64,000 nt of DNA from Flavobacterium aquidurense (GCF_001404985.1 NZ_JRLF01000014.1:620001-684000), one strand, 5' to 3'; shown: positions 1 through 9,221, numbered from the stretch's first letter. Numbers and translations are program-made. The notes: generated from the sequence alone by a model not told the origin.

Positions 1-408
1 GTATCTGCAGTCGACACAACTGTTGATTCTACTGGAACTCTTCTTGATGAGGTCTTTGACAATTTTGCTGCCTTACCTTTAGGGCATGTTGAAAGCGATG
101 TCTATTCTGGTATAAAAGAGGGAGAGTTATTGAATGTTACAATTGATAATAGAACATCAAAAATTACAAATTTAGAGGAGATAGAAAAATTAGATACTCG
201 ATATAAGAAAAAAATTGATGAAGCCGTGTTTAAGCTTAAAGCAATAAATTACAATTTGGTCAAGCTCTCATCCTTTGAATTGGTCGAATTAAGCCATAAA
301 TGGTATTCTTGGAAAAAAAATATACTTATAGCTAAAAGTAGAGGAGTTTCAAGTCAATCAATAAGAGTAGAAGAAATTAAAAGTGAGGATAAAATTTATC
401 AATTATAA
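1..408 (+). CDS. Panacea-domain (DUF4065) protein, 5' end outside window
   Basis: The frame is open from base 1, so the gene starts before the window; 135 residues are visible. A TTG at 130 could be read as a start but lies inside this open frame. The visible part has a region around FDNFAALPLGHVESDVY, a charged linker, and a C-terminal stretch ELSHKWYSW (about visible residues 95-104), which matches the LSHK/aromatic end of the Panacea fold (DUF4065, SocA/GepA type). Panacea domains are known as antitoxins that neutralise many unrelated toxins. The next gene starts 9 bp downstream, so the two are probably co-transcribed, and antitoxin-before-toxin order fits. The family call rests on pattern recognition of a truncated protein. 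The pairing with the downstream protein is inference. Confidence 0.6.
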   Translation, partial: VSAVDTTVDSTGTLLDEVFDNFAALPLGHVESDVYSGIKEGELLNVTIDNRTSKITNLEEIEKLDTRYKKKIDEAVFKLKAINYNLVKLSSFELVELSHKWYSWKKNILIAKSRGVSSQSIRVEEIKSEDKIYQL

Positions 409-417
409 GAACAACTT

Positions 418-2421
418 ATGATTAATAAAATTACCCAATTAATTAGAGAAGATTTTGTAGATAACGTAAATTGGTATTCAATTTATTTTAACGAACAAGC
501 TGTTTTAGTAGATAACACTGGCTTAGAGAAAAAACTAAACGATGCTCTTTTAGAAGTTTCTAAATTTTATATAGAATCTATATTATCGGGGGAATATATA
601 AAAGAAAATAATTTTGAAACAAAACTTTTGGCTAATGAAGAGAGTATAAATCTATTATTAAATTCAAATTCTCCCTTTGACGATCTACAATTTTACGAAA
701 TAGTATTTAAGAATTTTGTTACGTGCCTTCAGTTATTTTTAACTGATTATAGTAATTTTTTTAAGGTTATCGATATACACAATACTCATCCTTCTGTTGA
801 TGTTGTGTTTTCTTCTTCAAAAAACATCTCTACATTTCCTCTTGATTTAGATGAAAAAGTTCGGAACTCATATGATAATTTTTCCAGAATTTTAAAACTT
901 AATCAATTAGATCATTTTTTTGATGAGGGTATTGGTTATTTTAAAGATCTTATAGAATTAGAAAAACTGATAAATAACAGTAAGTATCCTTCTCCTTTTG
1001 ATTCTGCTGTAATACTTAAATTATCTTTTTTAAAATATAAATGGAGCATTCGACAAATAACGACATTAAAAGCTTTAAAGCGTACAGCTTCTGCTAAAAG
1101 CTATTTAGTTGATAATGTATTGATTTCTCTTCAAGAAATGCCTACTTTAAGTGTTGGTAATAGTAAAATTATAGATTGGAAAGTATATTTAGAAAATCAT
1201 TATGATTCAAATAATTTACCAAGTTATTTTTACAGAAAATATGATGAGCTTAAACTTTTAGATGTTAAAAGTTTGACATTTTATCAATTGCATTTTTTTA
1301 TAAAATATCATACGGATATAAAGCCAAATTATGAGAATCTTACAAATATTGTAAAAGAAATTGAGCGTAGAGAATCGGGATTTACGAATGAAAAAGAAAG
1401 ATTTTTGTTTTATAAAAATCTAAATTATGCATTTAATAATCAGTTTTCATTGTTAGTGCAAATTTCTGATTCTAAAAAGGAGGAAGTTGAGAAACTGAGA
1501 AATAAAATTGTAGCATTTCAGTCAAGGACTAGTAATGAAAATTTCTTTGTAGAAGTTAAATATTTAAAGTTTAAGATAAAAAGTCTTGAAAAATTATTAA
1601 AAGGACGAAAGGCTTTAGATACAGAACTCGATTTAGATATTAAGGTTTATCTTGAAGAAATTAGATTGTTATTCGCAGAGTGCGAAAGTAAAATTAATTG
1701 GTCAAAAAATCATCATAATTTATTGTATCAATTGAAATATGAAGAAAGCTTGGTTCCTTTAGATTCAGGGATTAACGATGTCTATTTTGCCTCATCCTTT
1801 TTGTTGCCTCTTTCGGCAGAACAAATAGATTCAGAATTTCAAGAACTAAGAATTAAATTCAATAATGATTTTAATCATTTAGAGGTTTTAGGTTCTTTGA
1901 CAAAAGAATTTACTCTAATCAAAGATTTGAAAAGTAATGTTGAAAGCACTGATAAAAAATCTATTGAGACGATTACAATATATACTGCAGTTATTTCATT
2001 TATTGTAGGTACTGTTTCTGGGTTTTCTTTTGTGAATACTTTTTTTAAGGCGCTCATTTTTTTATTGGTCTTCTCGTCAGCACTTTCATTTTTTGTCCTT
2101 ATGGTTTTTGTATCAACTCGAGGTGTTGATTTTATAAAAAGAAACAAAAAACATTTTTTTAAAGCATGTGGTTTTTTAGTTCTACTATTGGCTATTCTAT
2201 GTTTCTTTAATCATTGTGAAAATGAAGCTTCTCAAAAAGAGATGAATGTAAAATATAATAGAAAAATTGATTCATTAAATACTATATACGACTCTAAGAT
2301 TAATCTTTTAAAAGAACAATTAAAACAAGAGATTTATAAAAAACCAGATACATTAACTATTAAGGTTTCTCCAAATATTTCTAATCCTAAATCATCTGTT
2401 GGTTCTAACAAAGGAGTTTAG
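418..2421 (+). CDS. unrecognised 667-aa protein with C-terminal membrane segments
   Basis: I do not recognise the family. Residues 1 to about 510 look soluble and mostly helical, rich in Lys, Glu, Asn and aromatic residues. Three hydrophobic segments follow at about 517-537, 542-566 and 580-597. After them comes a polar, probably coiled-coil stretch (about 605-640) and a low-complexity tail. No signal peptide is seen. A large cytoplasmic domain anchored by a short helical bundle recalls membrane effectors of defence systems, but no catalytic motif is visible. The gene follows the Panacea-domain gene by 9 bp. The base composition is visibly more AT-rich than the sugar genes to the right, which may indicate transfer. 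A toxin or membrane-effector role is inferred from context only. Confidence 0.75.
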   Translation: MINKITQLIREDFVDNVNWYSIYFNEQAVLVDNTGLEKKLNDALLEVSKFYIESILSGEYIKENNFETKLLANEESINLLLNSNSPFDDLQFYEIVFKNFVTCLQLFLTDYSNFFKVIDIHNTHPSVDVVFSSSKNISTFPLDLDEKVRNSYDNFSRILKLNQLDHFFDEGIGYFKDLIELEKLINNSKYPSPFDSAVILKLSFLKYKWSIRQITTLKALKRTASAKSYLVDNVLISLQEMPTLSVGNSKIIDWKVYLENHYDSNNLPSYFYRKYDELKLLDVKSLTFYQLHFFIKYHTDIKPNYENLTNIVKEIERRESGFTNEKERFLFYKNLNYAFNNQFSLLVQISDSKKEEVEKLRNKIVAFQSRTSNENFFVEVKYLKFKIKSLEKLLKGRKALDTELDLDIKVYLEEIRLLFAECESKINWSKNHHNLLYQLKYEESLVPLDSGINDVYFASSFLLPLSAEQIDSEFQELRIKFNNDFNHLEVLGSLTKEFTLIKDLKSNVESTDKKSIETITIYTAVISFIVGTVSGFSFVNTFFKALIFLLVFSSALSFFVLMVFVSTRGVDFIKRNKKHFFKACGFLVLLLAILCFFNHCENEASQKEMNVKYNRKIDSLNTIYDSKINLLKEQLKQEIYKKPDTLTIKVSPNISNPKSSVGSNKGV

Positions 2422-2449
2422 AATTAATGTAAATCTTTTTGAATAAATC

Positions 2450-2836
2450 TTACTTCCCTCCCAACAACTTTTCTAAATATTCGACTTTCTCTTTCTCAGC
2501 CAAAACCAAACGCTCATAAAGTTCTATAACTTTATCAAGAGGATTAAAATTACAATTATATGCATTTCCATTAATGACACTACCTTCATTTAATGTATTT
2601 CCGATAATATTCAAAACCGCTTCTTCAGAGAAATTTTTAATTCCTTCAACCGAAACACCAAGAATTTCGGCAATTGCCTGAAGTTTTTCTTCATCTATAG
2701 TTTCACTATTTTCAATAGCCGAAACCGTTTGTTGACTTAGTCCTAAAGCTTGTGCCAAAGCTTCTTGCTTCATATCACGAAGTTCACGAATACGGCTGAT
2801 TTTTCGGCCTATATGATTTTTTGTTAGTGTGCTCAT
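2450..2836 (-). CDS. XRE-family HTH regulator with C-terminal coiled coil (paralogue 1)
   Basis: The 128-residue protein has a Cro/C1-type helix-turn-helix at about residues 10-66 (SRIRELRDMKQEALAQALG, then LSQQTVSAIEN). A variable middle and a C-terminal zipper-like helix follow (LDKVIELYERLVLAEKEKVE). It is a clear paralogue of the protein encoded at 19142-19522: the same MST start, HIGR, RIREL and ELYERLV blocks are conserved while the middle differs. The C-terminal helix probably dimerises. The target is unknown. The gene is convergent with the 667-residue membrane protein gene, so co-regulation by position is not suggested. The -7 box lies four bases before the ATG. Confidence 0.85.
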   Translation of the reverse strand: MSTLTKNHIGRKISRIRELRDMKQEALAQALGLSQQTVSAIENSETIDEEKLQAIAEILGVSVEGIKNFSEEAVLNIIGNTLNEGSVINGNAYNCNFNPLDKVIELYERLVLAEKEKVEYLEKLLGGK

Positions 2837-2840
2837 AGTT

Positions 2841-2870
2841 CAAAGATAATAATTAAGTGTATAACAGCAA
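2841..2870 (-). promoter_or_regulatory. promoter of XRE paralogue 1, probably leaderless
   Basis: Reading the minus strand, TATCTTTG (2848 to 2841) fits the Bacteroidetes -7 consensus TAnnTTTG and is preceded by TTG at 2870-2868 with a 19-base spacer. Only four bases (AACT) separate the box from the ATG at 2836, so the transcript would have essentially no leader. The same box and spacing precede the paralogue at 19142. Confidence 0.55.
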
Positions 2871-3052
2871 TAGGTAAAAAACAAGCTCAGTCGTTTATGA
2901 TACTGATAAAAACGATTGAAAAATGTTGGTCTATTCGTTATTTTAAGCAATTACACAAAAATACCATTTTTCGTACACGAAACAATCAAAATCTGTATTA
3001 AAACAATTGACAAAGTCTTGATTTTCAATTTAAAAAAAACACAAACTATAAC

Positions 3053-3511
3053 TTATTCTACACTTGCATGATGCATAACAGGAAAATTGCAGGAATTAGC
3101 GATAAAACACAACTCATTTGCTTTTTGATGTAAATCTAAAGCCAATTGAATCTGGTCTGGATTTAAAATTTTTACTTTAGGATATAATGTTGCGGCAACA
3201 AAACGTCCGCTTCCGTTTGGGGAAACCTCCAGCGTTGCTTCGGCATTATCTGAATATTCCAGCACTTCTATTCCGTTTTGAGAACAAACGTATAAATATG
3301 ACATCATATGGCAAGAAACCAAACTGCTTAAAAGCAAATCTTCGGGATTGTATAATTCCGGATCGCCCTTGAAAGCCTTAGCTGCCGAAACATTTAAAAC
3401 AGGTTTTCCTTCGATTTTAACCTGATGACTTTTACTGTAAAATCGCTTCGTAGAATCTACTGGGTTTTGATTTGAAGTCCAGTTTATTGCTGCTTTGAAT
3501 AGATGTTTCAT
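3053..3511 (-). CDS. OsmC/Ohr-family protein
   Basis: This 152-residue protein is of normal OsmC length. The two regions holding the redox cysteines are recognisable: LSSLVSCHMMSYL (Cys67) and ANELCFIANSCNFPV (Cys135, with Cys141 nearby). OsmC-family enzymes reduce organic hydroperoxides in the cytoplasm with a Cys pair on the dimer interface. No signal peptide is seen. The gene stands alone. Its downstream neighbour on the same strand is the XRE gene after a 216-bp gap, and upstream lies a repeat-rich intergenic region. Substrate specificity cannot be read from the sequence. Confidence 0.85.
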   Translation of the reverse strand: MKHLFKAAINWTSNQNPVDSTKRFYSKSHQVKIEGKPVLNVSAAKAFKGDPELYNPEDLLLSSLVSCHMMSYLYVCSQNGIEVLEYSDNAEATLEVSPNGSGRFVAATLYPKVKILNPDQIQLALDLHQKANELCFIANSCNFPVMHHASVE

Positions 3512-3609
3512 TTTGTTTTCGTTTGCTCTTGCTAAATTAAGAATTTTATAAGCTGTAAATGAATTAATCGCGCAAAGGCGCAGAGACGCAAAGTTATATA
3601 CGCAATATT

Positions 3610-3707
3610 GTCATTTCGAAGAATGAGAAATCTTCGAAAGAAACTCGACAAAGATTCGATTCTCGTTGCGGAGCTACTTGCGAAGATTTCTCATTCTTCG
3701 AAATGAC
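3610..3707. repeat. 27-bp perfect inverted repeat, 44-bp loop
   Basis: The arms at 3610-3636 and 3681-3707 are exact reverse complements. The arm begins gtcatttcgaagaatgag. The long, perfect, AT-rich arms suggest a miniature palindromic element or a strong RNA hairpin rather than a factor-independent terminator, since no U-tract follows directly. Confidence 0.8.
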
Positions 3708-3812
3708 AAAAAATCGTGGTAATTCGTCCAATTCACGCAATTCATGCAATTTGTGGTACTTCATCTAATTCGTGTAAATTCGTGCAATTCGTGGCAAACT
3801 TCACTTCATAAA

Positions 3813-3843
3813 AAAACCTCGCAAGCATAACTTACGAGGTTTT
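3813..3843 (-). terminator. terminator after arabinose operon galM
   Basis: The stem AAAACCTCG / CGAGGTTTT, extended inward by AAG/CTT, is flanked by A and T tracts on both sides. It lies 32 bp past the galM stop on the minus strand, so it ends the araB-araD-araA-galM transcript. The hairpin looks bidirectional. Confidence 0.7.
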
Positions 3844-3875
3844 CTTAGAGAATTGAACTAGTAAACAAAACTAAA

Positions 3876-5060
3876 CTATTTTTTTACTGAGAATTTAAAA
3901 GTAGTTTTAGTTTTATAATTTTCTCCCGGGTTTAAAACCGTTGTCGGGAAATTTTTTTGGTTTGGAGAATCCGGATAATGTTCTGTTTCCAGACAAAGTC
4001 CTGTTCTGTGCGCATATGTTCCGCCGTTGCGTGTTGGTAAAGTTCCGTCAAGGAAATTACCGGAGTAAAACTGAATTCCAGGTTCATCTGTTGTCATTTC
4101 AAGAACTCTTCCGCTTGCTGCGTGATATACTTTTGCAATGATTGTTTTTCCTTTTTCAGGATTGTTCAATACCCAGCAATGATCGTAACCTTTTCCTCTT
4201 TCTAATTGTTCGTTTTTTGCTTCGATGTCTTTTCCAATTAATTTAGGCGTTCTAAAATCGAAAGGTGTATTCGCAACATCTTCTAGTTTTCCTGTTGGTA
4301 TTAAAGTCGCGTCAACCGGAACTAATTTATCAGCATTCAAAGTCAATTCGTGATCTAAAATTGTTTTTGTAAAATCTCCGGATAAATTAAAATAAGAATG
4401 CTGTGTAAGGTTTACAACAGTTTTTTTATCTGTTGTTGCTTCATACAAAACTTCTAACTGGTTATCATTTGTCAATGTATAGGTTACAAAAACCTGAAGA
4501 TTTCCAGGATAACCTTCTTCTAAATCTTTACTTAAATACGATAATTTTAAAGATGCCGTATTTCCTGATTTTACCTCATCAGCTTTCCAAACAACATTAA
4601 AATATCCTTGTGGTCCACCGTGCAAAGCATTTGGTGCGTTATTTATCGCTAATGTATATTCTTTTTCGTCGAGAGTAAATTTTCCTTTAGCAATTCGGTT
4701 TCCGTATCTTCCAATCAAAGCTCCAAAAAACGGATTTTCTTTTTCATATTGTGCCAAAGAATTAAAGCCGATAACCACATTTTCAGAAACCCCTTCTTTA
4801 TTAGGTACTTTTAGATCTGTAATTCTTCCGCCAAAAGTGATGATGTCTACTTCCATCCCATTTTGGTTTTTCAGTTTATAGCTGTCTACTTTTTCTCCTT
4901 TAGCGGTTGTTCCATAAGAAGATTTTTCGATTGTAACCGTCGCTTTTTCATCTGAAGAAACTGTTGTAGCATCCATTTTTTTATCGTTTTTGCATTGAAC
5001 CGAAATTGCAGCCAGACTTAAAAGGCCAATTCCAAAAACACAACGTTTTAATACATTCAT
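3876..5060 (-). CDS. galM: aldose 1-epimerase, exported lipoprotein form
   Basis: Mutarotase interconverts alpha and beta anomers of aldoses. The family residues are present: His147 in NALHGG, His221 in NLTQHSYFNL, and the catalytic Glu at about 358 in CLETEHYPDSPN. The N terminus MNVLKRCVFGIGLLSLAAIS is a signal peptide ending before Cys23, and a polar spacer follows, so the protein is probably a periplasmic lipoprotein; Gln before the Cys is a loose lipobox. It is the last gene of the arabinose operon, 126 bp after araA. A second galM in the galactose operon (13715-14770) lacks a signal peptide, so the two copies probably serve different compartments. Arabinose mutarotation is inferred from position. 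Confidence 0.9.
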   Translation of the reverse strand: MNVLKRCVFGIGLLSLAAISVQCKNDKKMDATTVSSDEKATVTIEKSSYGTTAKGEKVDSYKLKNQNGMEVDIITFGGRITDLKVPNKEGVSENVVIGFNSLAQYEKENPFFGALIGRYGNRIAKGKFTLDEKEYTLAINNAPNALHGGPQGYFNVVWKADEVKSGNTASLKLSYLSKDLEEGYPGNLQVFVTYTLTNDNQLEVLYEATTDKKTVVNLTQHSYFNLSGDFTKTILDHELTLNADKLVPVDATLIPTGKLEDVANTPFDFRTPKLIGKDIEAKNEQLERGKGYDHCWVLNNPEKGKTIIAKVYHAASGRVLEMTTDEPGIQFYSGNFLDGTLPTRNGGTYAHRTGLCLETEHYPDSPNQKNFPTTVLNPGENYKTKTTFKFSVKK

Positions 5061-5186
5061 AAATGATAGTTTTTAGTTTTTTGTAAAAAGTGAAATGTAA
5101 GATATGAAAAGTAGTAATTAAAAAACATAAAATCTCATTCTATTAAGTTTTCCCATTTTACATTTCACAAATTACATTTTACTGCC

Positions 5187-6695
5187 TTACAGGCCGTGTT
5201 GAAACAAATGATAATAAGCTTCGTTTGCATTTATTTTATCTTTAAAATCTCTTACGGTAGTTTTTTCGTCGATAACCAATAGTTCGATTCCTGCGATATC
5301 TGCAAAATCTTCCATATATTCTGTCGTGATTGCCTGACTGTAAACGGTATGATGCGCTCCTCCGGCAAGAATCCAGGCAGTTGCTGCAATATCAAGATTT
5401 GGTTTACAATCCCATAAAACTCTGGCAACCGGTAATTTTGGTAAATCTGCCAATGGTTTAATGGCTTCGACTTCGTTCACGATTAACCTAAAACGATTGC
5501 CCATATCTACCAACGAAACATTGATTGCAGCTCCGGCAGGCGAATTAAACACCAAACGTGCAGGATCTTCTTTACCTCCAATTCCTAACGGATGCACCTC
5601 GCAAGAAGGTTTTGCATCTGCAATCGACGGACAAATCTCTAACATATGCGATCCTAAAACATATGATTTTTGTGGCGTAAAATGATACGTATAATCTTCC
5701 ATGAAAGATGTTCCGCCTTCAAGACCTGTATTCATTACTTTTAATACGCGTACCATTGCAGCAGTTTTCCAGTCGCCTTCGCCACCAAAACCATAACCGT
5801 CTGCCATTAATCTTTGTGTTGCAATTCCAGGAAGCTGTTTCCAAACTCCAAGGTTTTCAAATGTATCTGTAAAAGCGCCAAAACCACCTTCGGTAAGAAA
5901 AGCTCTTAAACCTAATTCTATTTTTGCTGCTTCGGCTAATGAACTTCTTTGTGCTCCGCCTTCTTTCAAGGAATCTGTCAGAGAATAAGAAGATTCGTAA
6001 ACCGCTAATAAATCGTTCAATTCCTTATCTGTAACTTTCTCGATATGTTTAGTCACATCTGAAGAATCGTAACCGTTTACCGATACTCCAAAACGAATTT
6101 GAGCTTCTACCTTATCGCCTTCGGTAACGGCAACTTCACGCATATTGTCGCCAATACGGGCTACTTTTAAGTTTTGGAGTTCATCCCAGCCAAGAGCAAC
6201 TCTTGTCCATACTCCAAGTTTGTTCTGTACTCTTTGATCCTCCCAATGTCCTACGACAACTTTACGTTTTTTACGCATTCTTGACATGATAAAACCAAAC
6301 TCACGATCTCCATGTGCCGATTGGTTCAGGTTCATGAAATCCATGTCGATTGATCCCCACGGAATTTCAGCATTGTATTGTGTATGCAAATGGCATAATG
6401 GTTTTTTAAGAATACTTAATCCGCCAATCCACATTTTTGCCGGAGAAAAAGTGTGCATCCAGGCAATAATTCCAATACAGTTTTTAGCAGAGTTTGCGGC
6501 TAAACATACATCCAGAATTTGAGCAGGAGATTTTACCACATCTTTATAAACCACTTTTACCGGTATACTTGATGATCCGTCTAATCCTTTTGCTATGATT
6601 TGCGAGTGTTCTGCCACTTTTCTAAGCGTTTCTTCACCGTATAATTCCTGGCTTCCTACTACAAACCAAACTTCTTTTTGAGATATATCTATCAT
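5187..6695 (-). CDS. araA: L-arabinose isomerase
   Basis: This enzyme converts L-arabinose to L-ribulose in the cytoplasm, the first step of the arabinose pathway. The 502-residue length matches the family, about 500. The N terminus EVWFVVGSQELYGEETL is the typical AraA start. The Mn-binding set is recognisable in LTEGGFGAFTDTFE, MEDYTYHF, GSHMLEICPS and AGGAHHTVYS. It is the third gene of the minus-strand operon, after araD with a 149-bp gap that carries tttcaagtttcaagttt-type repeats but no gene. The operon is probably controlled from the operator upstream of araB. Confidence 0.97.
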   Translation of the reverse strand: MIDISQKEVWFVVGSQELYGEETLRKVAEHSQIIAKGLDGSSSIPVKVVYKDVVKSPAQILDVCLAANSAKNCIGIIAWMHTFSPAKMWIGGLSILKKPLCHLHTQYNAEIPWGSIDMDFMNLNQSAHGDREFGFIMSRMRKKRKVVVGHWEDQRVQNKLGVWTRVALGWDELQNLKVARIGDNMREVAVTEGDKVEAQIRFGVSVNGYDSSDVTKHIEKVTDKELNDLLAVYESSYSLTDSLKEGGAQRSSLAEAAKIELGLRAFLTEGGFGAFTDTFENLGVWKQLPGIATQRLMADGYGFGGEGDWKTAAMVRVLKVMNTGLEGGTSFMEDYTYHFTPQKSYVLGSHMLEICPSIADAKPSCEVHPLGIGGKEDPARLVFNSPAGAAINVSLVDMGNRFRLIVNEVEAIKPLADLPKLPVARVLWDCKPNLDIAATAWILAGGAHHTVYSQAITTEYMEDFADIAGIELLVIDEKTTVRDFKDKINANEAYYHLFQHGL

Positions 6696-6844
6696 GTTTT
6701 TATTTTGTTTCAGGTTTTCTTTGTTTCAAGTTTCAAGTTTTGAAACAGTTGAAAATCTTTGTTATTTATCTTTTTGTTTTTCAAGTTTCAGGTTTCAAAA
6801 ATGCCGAAAATCTTGCCTCTTTGTTCTATTTTCTTTTATCTGAA

Positions 6845-7546
6845 TTATTGTCCGTAATAAGAATCTTTTCCGTGTTTGCGGTTGTAATGTTTCTTTATCA
6901 GGGAATCTTTTAATCTTGGTACGTTTGGGTTTATTTGCAAAGTCAGGTAGGCCATTTCGGCTACAACTTCAAGAACTTTACTATTATAAACCGCTTTTGC
7001 TGCGTTTTTTCCCCATGCAAATGGACCGTGATTTCCAATTAAAACCATTTCTACTTCTTCGTACGAAAGGTTTTTTTCTTTAAAACAATCCAGAATCTGA
7101 ATTCCGGTATTGTGTTCATAGTTTCCTTCTATAAGTGCATCTGCCATTGGCGGCGCGCACGGAATATCAGCTGTTAAATGATCTGCGTGCGTTGTTCCAA
7201 AAATTGGAATATCGCGTTGTGACTGCGCCCAGGCTACAGAATAGGTAGCGTGTGTATGTGCAACACCGCCAATATTTGGCCAGTTTTTATATAAATACGC
7301 ATGCGTTTTAGTGTCTGATGACGGACGCATTGTTCCTTCGATAATGTTATTATCAAAATCGACAATCACAATATCTTCGGGTTTTAAATCTTCGTAAGGA
7401 ACGCCACTTGGTTTAATGGCAAAAACACCATTTTCTCTGTCTACCGCACTTACATTCCCAAAAGTATATACGACCAGGTTCAATGCATTCAACTGCATAT
7501 TGGCTTCGTAACATTCTTGCTTTAAATCTTTATAAAGAGAACTCAT
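6845..7546 (-). CDS. araD: L-ribulose-5-phosphate 4-epimerase
   Basis: This class II aldolase-fold enzyme epimerises L-ribulose 5-phosphate to D-xylulose 5-phosphate, which enters the pentose phosphate pathway. The 233 residues match the family. Zinc ligands are visible in GVAHTHATYSVAWAQ (His-x-His) and in the later IGNHGPFAWG. The family motif GTTHADH is present. The ATG at 7546 lies inside the 3' end of araB, giving a 17-bp overlap and implying translational coupling. An AraD rather than fuculose-aldolase role is supported by the araB and araA neighbours. Confidence 0.97.
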   Translation of the reverse strand: MSSLYKDLKQECYEANMQLNALNLVVYTFGNVSAVDRENGVFAIKPSGVPYEDLKPEDIVIVDFDNNIIEGTMRPSSDTKTHAYLYKNWPNIGGVAHTHATYSVAWAQSQRDIPIFGTTHADHLTADIPCAPPMADALIEGNYEHNTGIQILDCFKEKNLSYEEVEMVLIGNHGPFAWGKNAAKAVYNSKVLEVVAEMAYLTLQINPNVPRLKDSLIKKHYNRKHGKDSYYGQ

Positions 7547-9221
7547 GTTGTGATGTTTTAATCGTTGGATCTTCGTAAGCGCTTAATTGATCATAAGCAA
7601 TCAACAATTTGTTATACGCTGCTACTTTATTTAATTGAGGAAAATATTCTCCGTCAAAATCACTTCCTATTTTTTGGCTGGCTTCAATTACATTTGGATA
7701 AATCCCGGCTGCAACGGCTGCATAAATCGCTGCTCCCAAAGCCGGAGTCTGATCTGAAGCTGCAATTTTAATAGGCTTGTTCAAGACGTTTGCCAATGTC
7801 TGCATGATAAAAGGAGATTTACGCGCAACGCCGCCAATACCAATAACGCTGTCGATTTTTACGCCTTCTTCTTCAAAACGATCGACGATTTTCTTGGCTC
7901 CAAAACAAATGGCATTTACCAAAGCTTTAAAAATATGGGGCGCTTTTGTACCTAATGATAAATTCGAAATAGCGCTTTTTAATTCCTGATTAGCATCTGG
8001 AGTTCTGCGCCCGTTGATCCAGTCCAAAGCAATTGGAAGACTGTCTGAAACCGGAATTTTCTCTGCTTCCTTCGTTAATTCAACAATTAATTTATCGCTG
8101 AATTCCTCTCTTAATTGTTCTTTTTGTTCTTCATTTAAAACAGTCGAAGCTGTTAATAAATGATCGGTTGGCCAAAGTAATAATTCTTTGTACCAAGCCA
8201 GTAAATCGCCAAAAGCAGATTGTCCTGCTTCTAAACCAATATAACCCGGAATTACAGATCCGTCGACTTGTCCGCAGATTCCGCGTACGGTTTTGGTTCC
8301 AACTTCTTCTTTAGAACCTACAAGAATATCACAGGTCGAAGTTCCCATAACACGAACTAAAGTGTTTTCTCCAATTTTTGCTCCAACAGCTCCGGAGTGT
8401 GCATCAAAAGTTCCTACGGCCACAACTGTATCTGTAGAAAGTCCTAAACGAGATGCCCATTCCTGGCTTAATTTTCCGGCAACTAAATCTGATGTATAGG
8501 TTTCATCATATAAATTACCGCGAAGTGTTGCTAAATACGGATGCAATTTTTCTAAAAATTCAACTGGTGGCAAACCATTCCAGTCTTCGTGCCACATGGC
8601 TTTATGACCTGCAGCGCAACGGCTTCTTTTAAATGTTTTTAAATCTTTATCTTCTATTAATAAATACGTCATTAAATCGCAGTGTTCCATCCAGGTATGT
8701 GCTGCATTTCTAACTGCTTCATCTTCTCTGGCAATGTGCAGGATTTTTGCCCAAAACCATTCTGATGAATAAATTCCGCCTACATATTTTGTTACGTTTT
8801 CTCCGCCCCAGCTTACTGCCAGTTCATTGATTTCGTTTGCTTCATTTATAGCCGTATGATCTTTCCATAAAACCATCATTGCATTTGGGTTTTCCTCAAA
8901 ACCTTTTGTCAAAGCCAGCGGAATTCCTTCTTTGGTTACAGGCACAGGAGAAGATCCGGTGGTATCAATACAAATTCCGCGTACTTGCAAAGGATCAACG
9001 CCACTTTCTTTTACAACAGTTTGTATCGTAATTTCTAAACCTTCGATATGATCTAAAGGATGCTGGCGAAATTGATTTGCAGCTGCGTCACAATATTGTT
9101 TGTTTTTCCATCTTTTATAATGAGAAACATTTGATGCCAGTTCTTGTCCATTTTCAGTGTCTATTAGCATCGCCCGAACAGAATCTGTTCCGTAGTCTAA
9201 CCCTATAACGTAATTTTTCAT
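7530..9221 (-). CDS. araB: L-ribulokinase
   Basis: This FGGY-family kinase phosphorylates L-ribulose with ATP. The 563-residue length is normal for AraB. The N-terminal phosphate-binding loop is GLDYGTDSVRAMLID, the second-domain loop is VMGTSTCDILV, and the C-terminal FGGY-type region is GIGGVARKSPFIMQTL. It is the first gene of the operon araB-araD-araA-galM. Its promoter has a TATATTTG -7 box (9251 to 9244) and a palindromic operator overlapping the -33 region, so control by the nearby Nudix-type regulator is likely. Confidence 0.97.
   Translation of the reverse strand: MKNYVIGLDYGTDSVRAMLIDTENGQELASNVSHYKRWKNKQYCDAAANQFRQHPLDHIEGLEITIQTVVKESGVDPLQVRGICIDTTGSSPVPVTKEGIPLALTKGFEENPNAMMVLWKDHTAINEANEINELAVSWGGENVTKYVGGIYSSEWFWAKILHIAREDEAVRNAAHTWMEHCDLMTYLLIEDKDLKTFKRSRCAAGHKAMWHEDWNGLPPVEFLEKLHPYLATLRGNLYDETYTSDLVAGKLSQEWASRLGLSTDTVVAVGTFDAHSGAVGAKIGENTLVRVMGTSTCDILVGSKEEVGTKTVRGICGQVDGSVIPGYIGLEAGQSAFGDLLAWYKELLLWPTDHLLTASTVLNEEQKEQLREEFSDKLIVELTKEAEKIPVSDSLPIALDWINGRRTPDANQELKSAISNLSLGTKAPHIFKALVNAICFGAKKIVDRFEEEGVKIDSVIGIGGVARKSPFIMQTLANVLNKPIKIAASDQTPALGAAIYAAVAAGIYPNVIEASQKIGSDFDGEYFPQLNKVAAYNKLLIAYDQLSAYEDPTIKTSQHEFSL

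Larger units (their letters stand above)
3512..3875. repeat. intergenic region with dispersed repeats
   Basis: This 364-bp gap holds no gene. It contains a 27-bp perfect inverted repeat (3610-3636 with 3681-3707), then about 90 bp of degenerate short direct repeats built on aattcgtg/caattc units (about 3711-3797), then a terminator hairpin (3813-3843). Similar aattcgtg-like and aatctgtgg-like units occur in other gaps of this window (about 27940-28070, 36700-36770, 43230-43320, 47280-47380), as is common in Flavobacterium intergenic DNA. Confidence 0.6.

Noticed and set aside
130..408. A 92-residue gene starting with TTG at 130
   Set aside because: The same frame is open to base 1 and the Panacea-like sequence continues upstream, so this is the 3' part of a longer gene.
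418..2421. RteC-like conjugative-transposon regulator
   Set aside because: The N-terminal half recalls RteC loosely in composition, but no RteC motif aligns and the membrane segments do not fit.
2854..2872. Sixth arabinose-type operator near XRE paralogue 1
   Set aside because: Only one half-site (AAGTGT) is present; the second half does not match.
3711..3797. CRISPR-like array of aattcgtg units
   Set aside because: The units are short and degenerate, spacing is irregular, and no cas gene is near.
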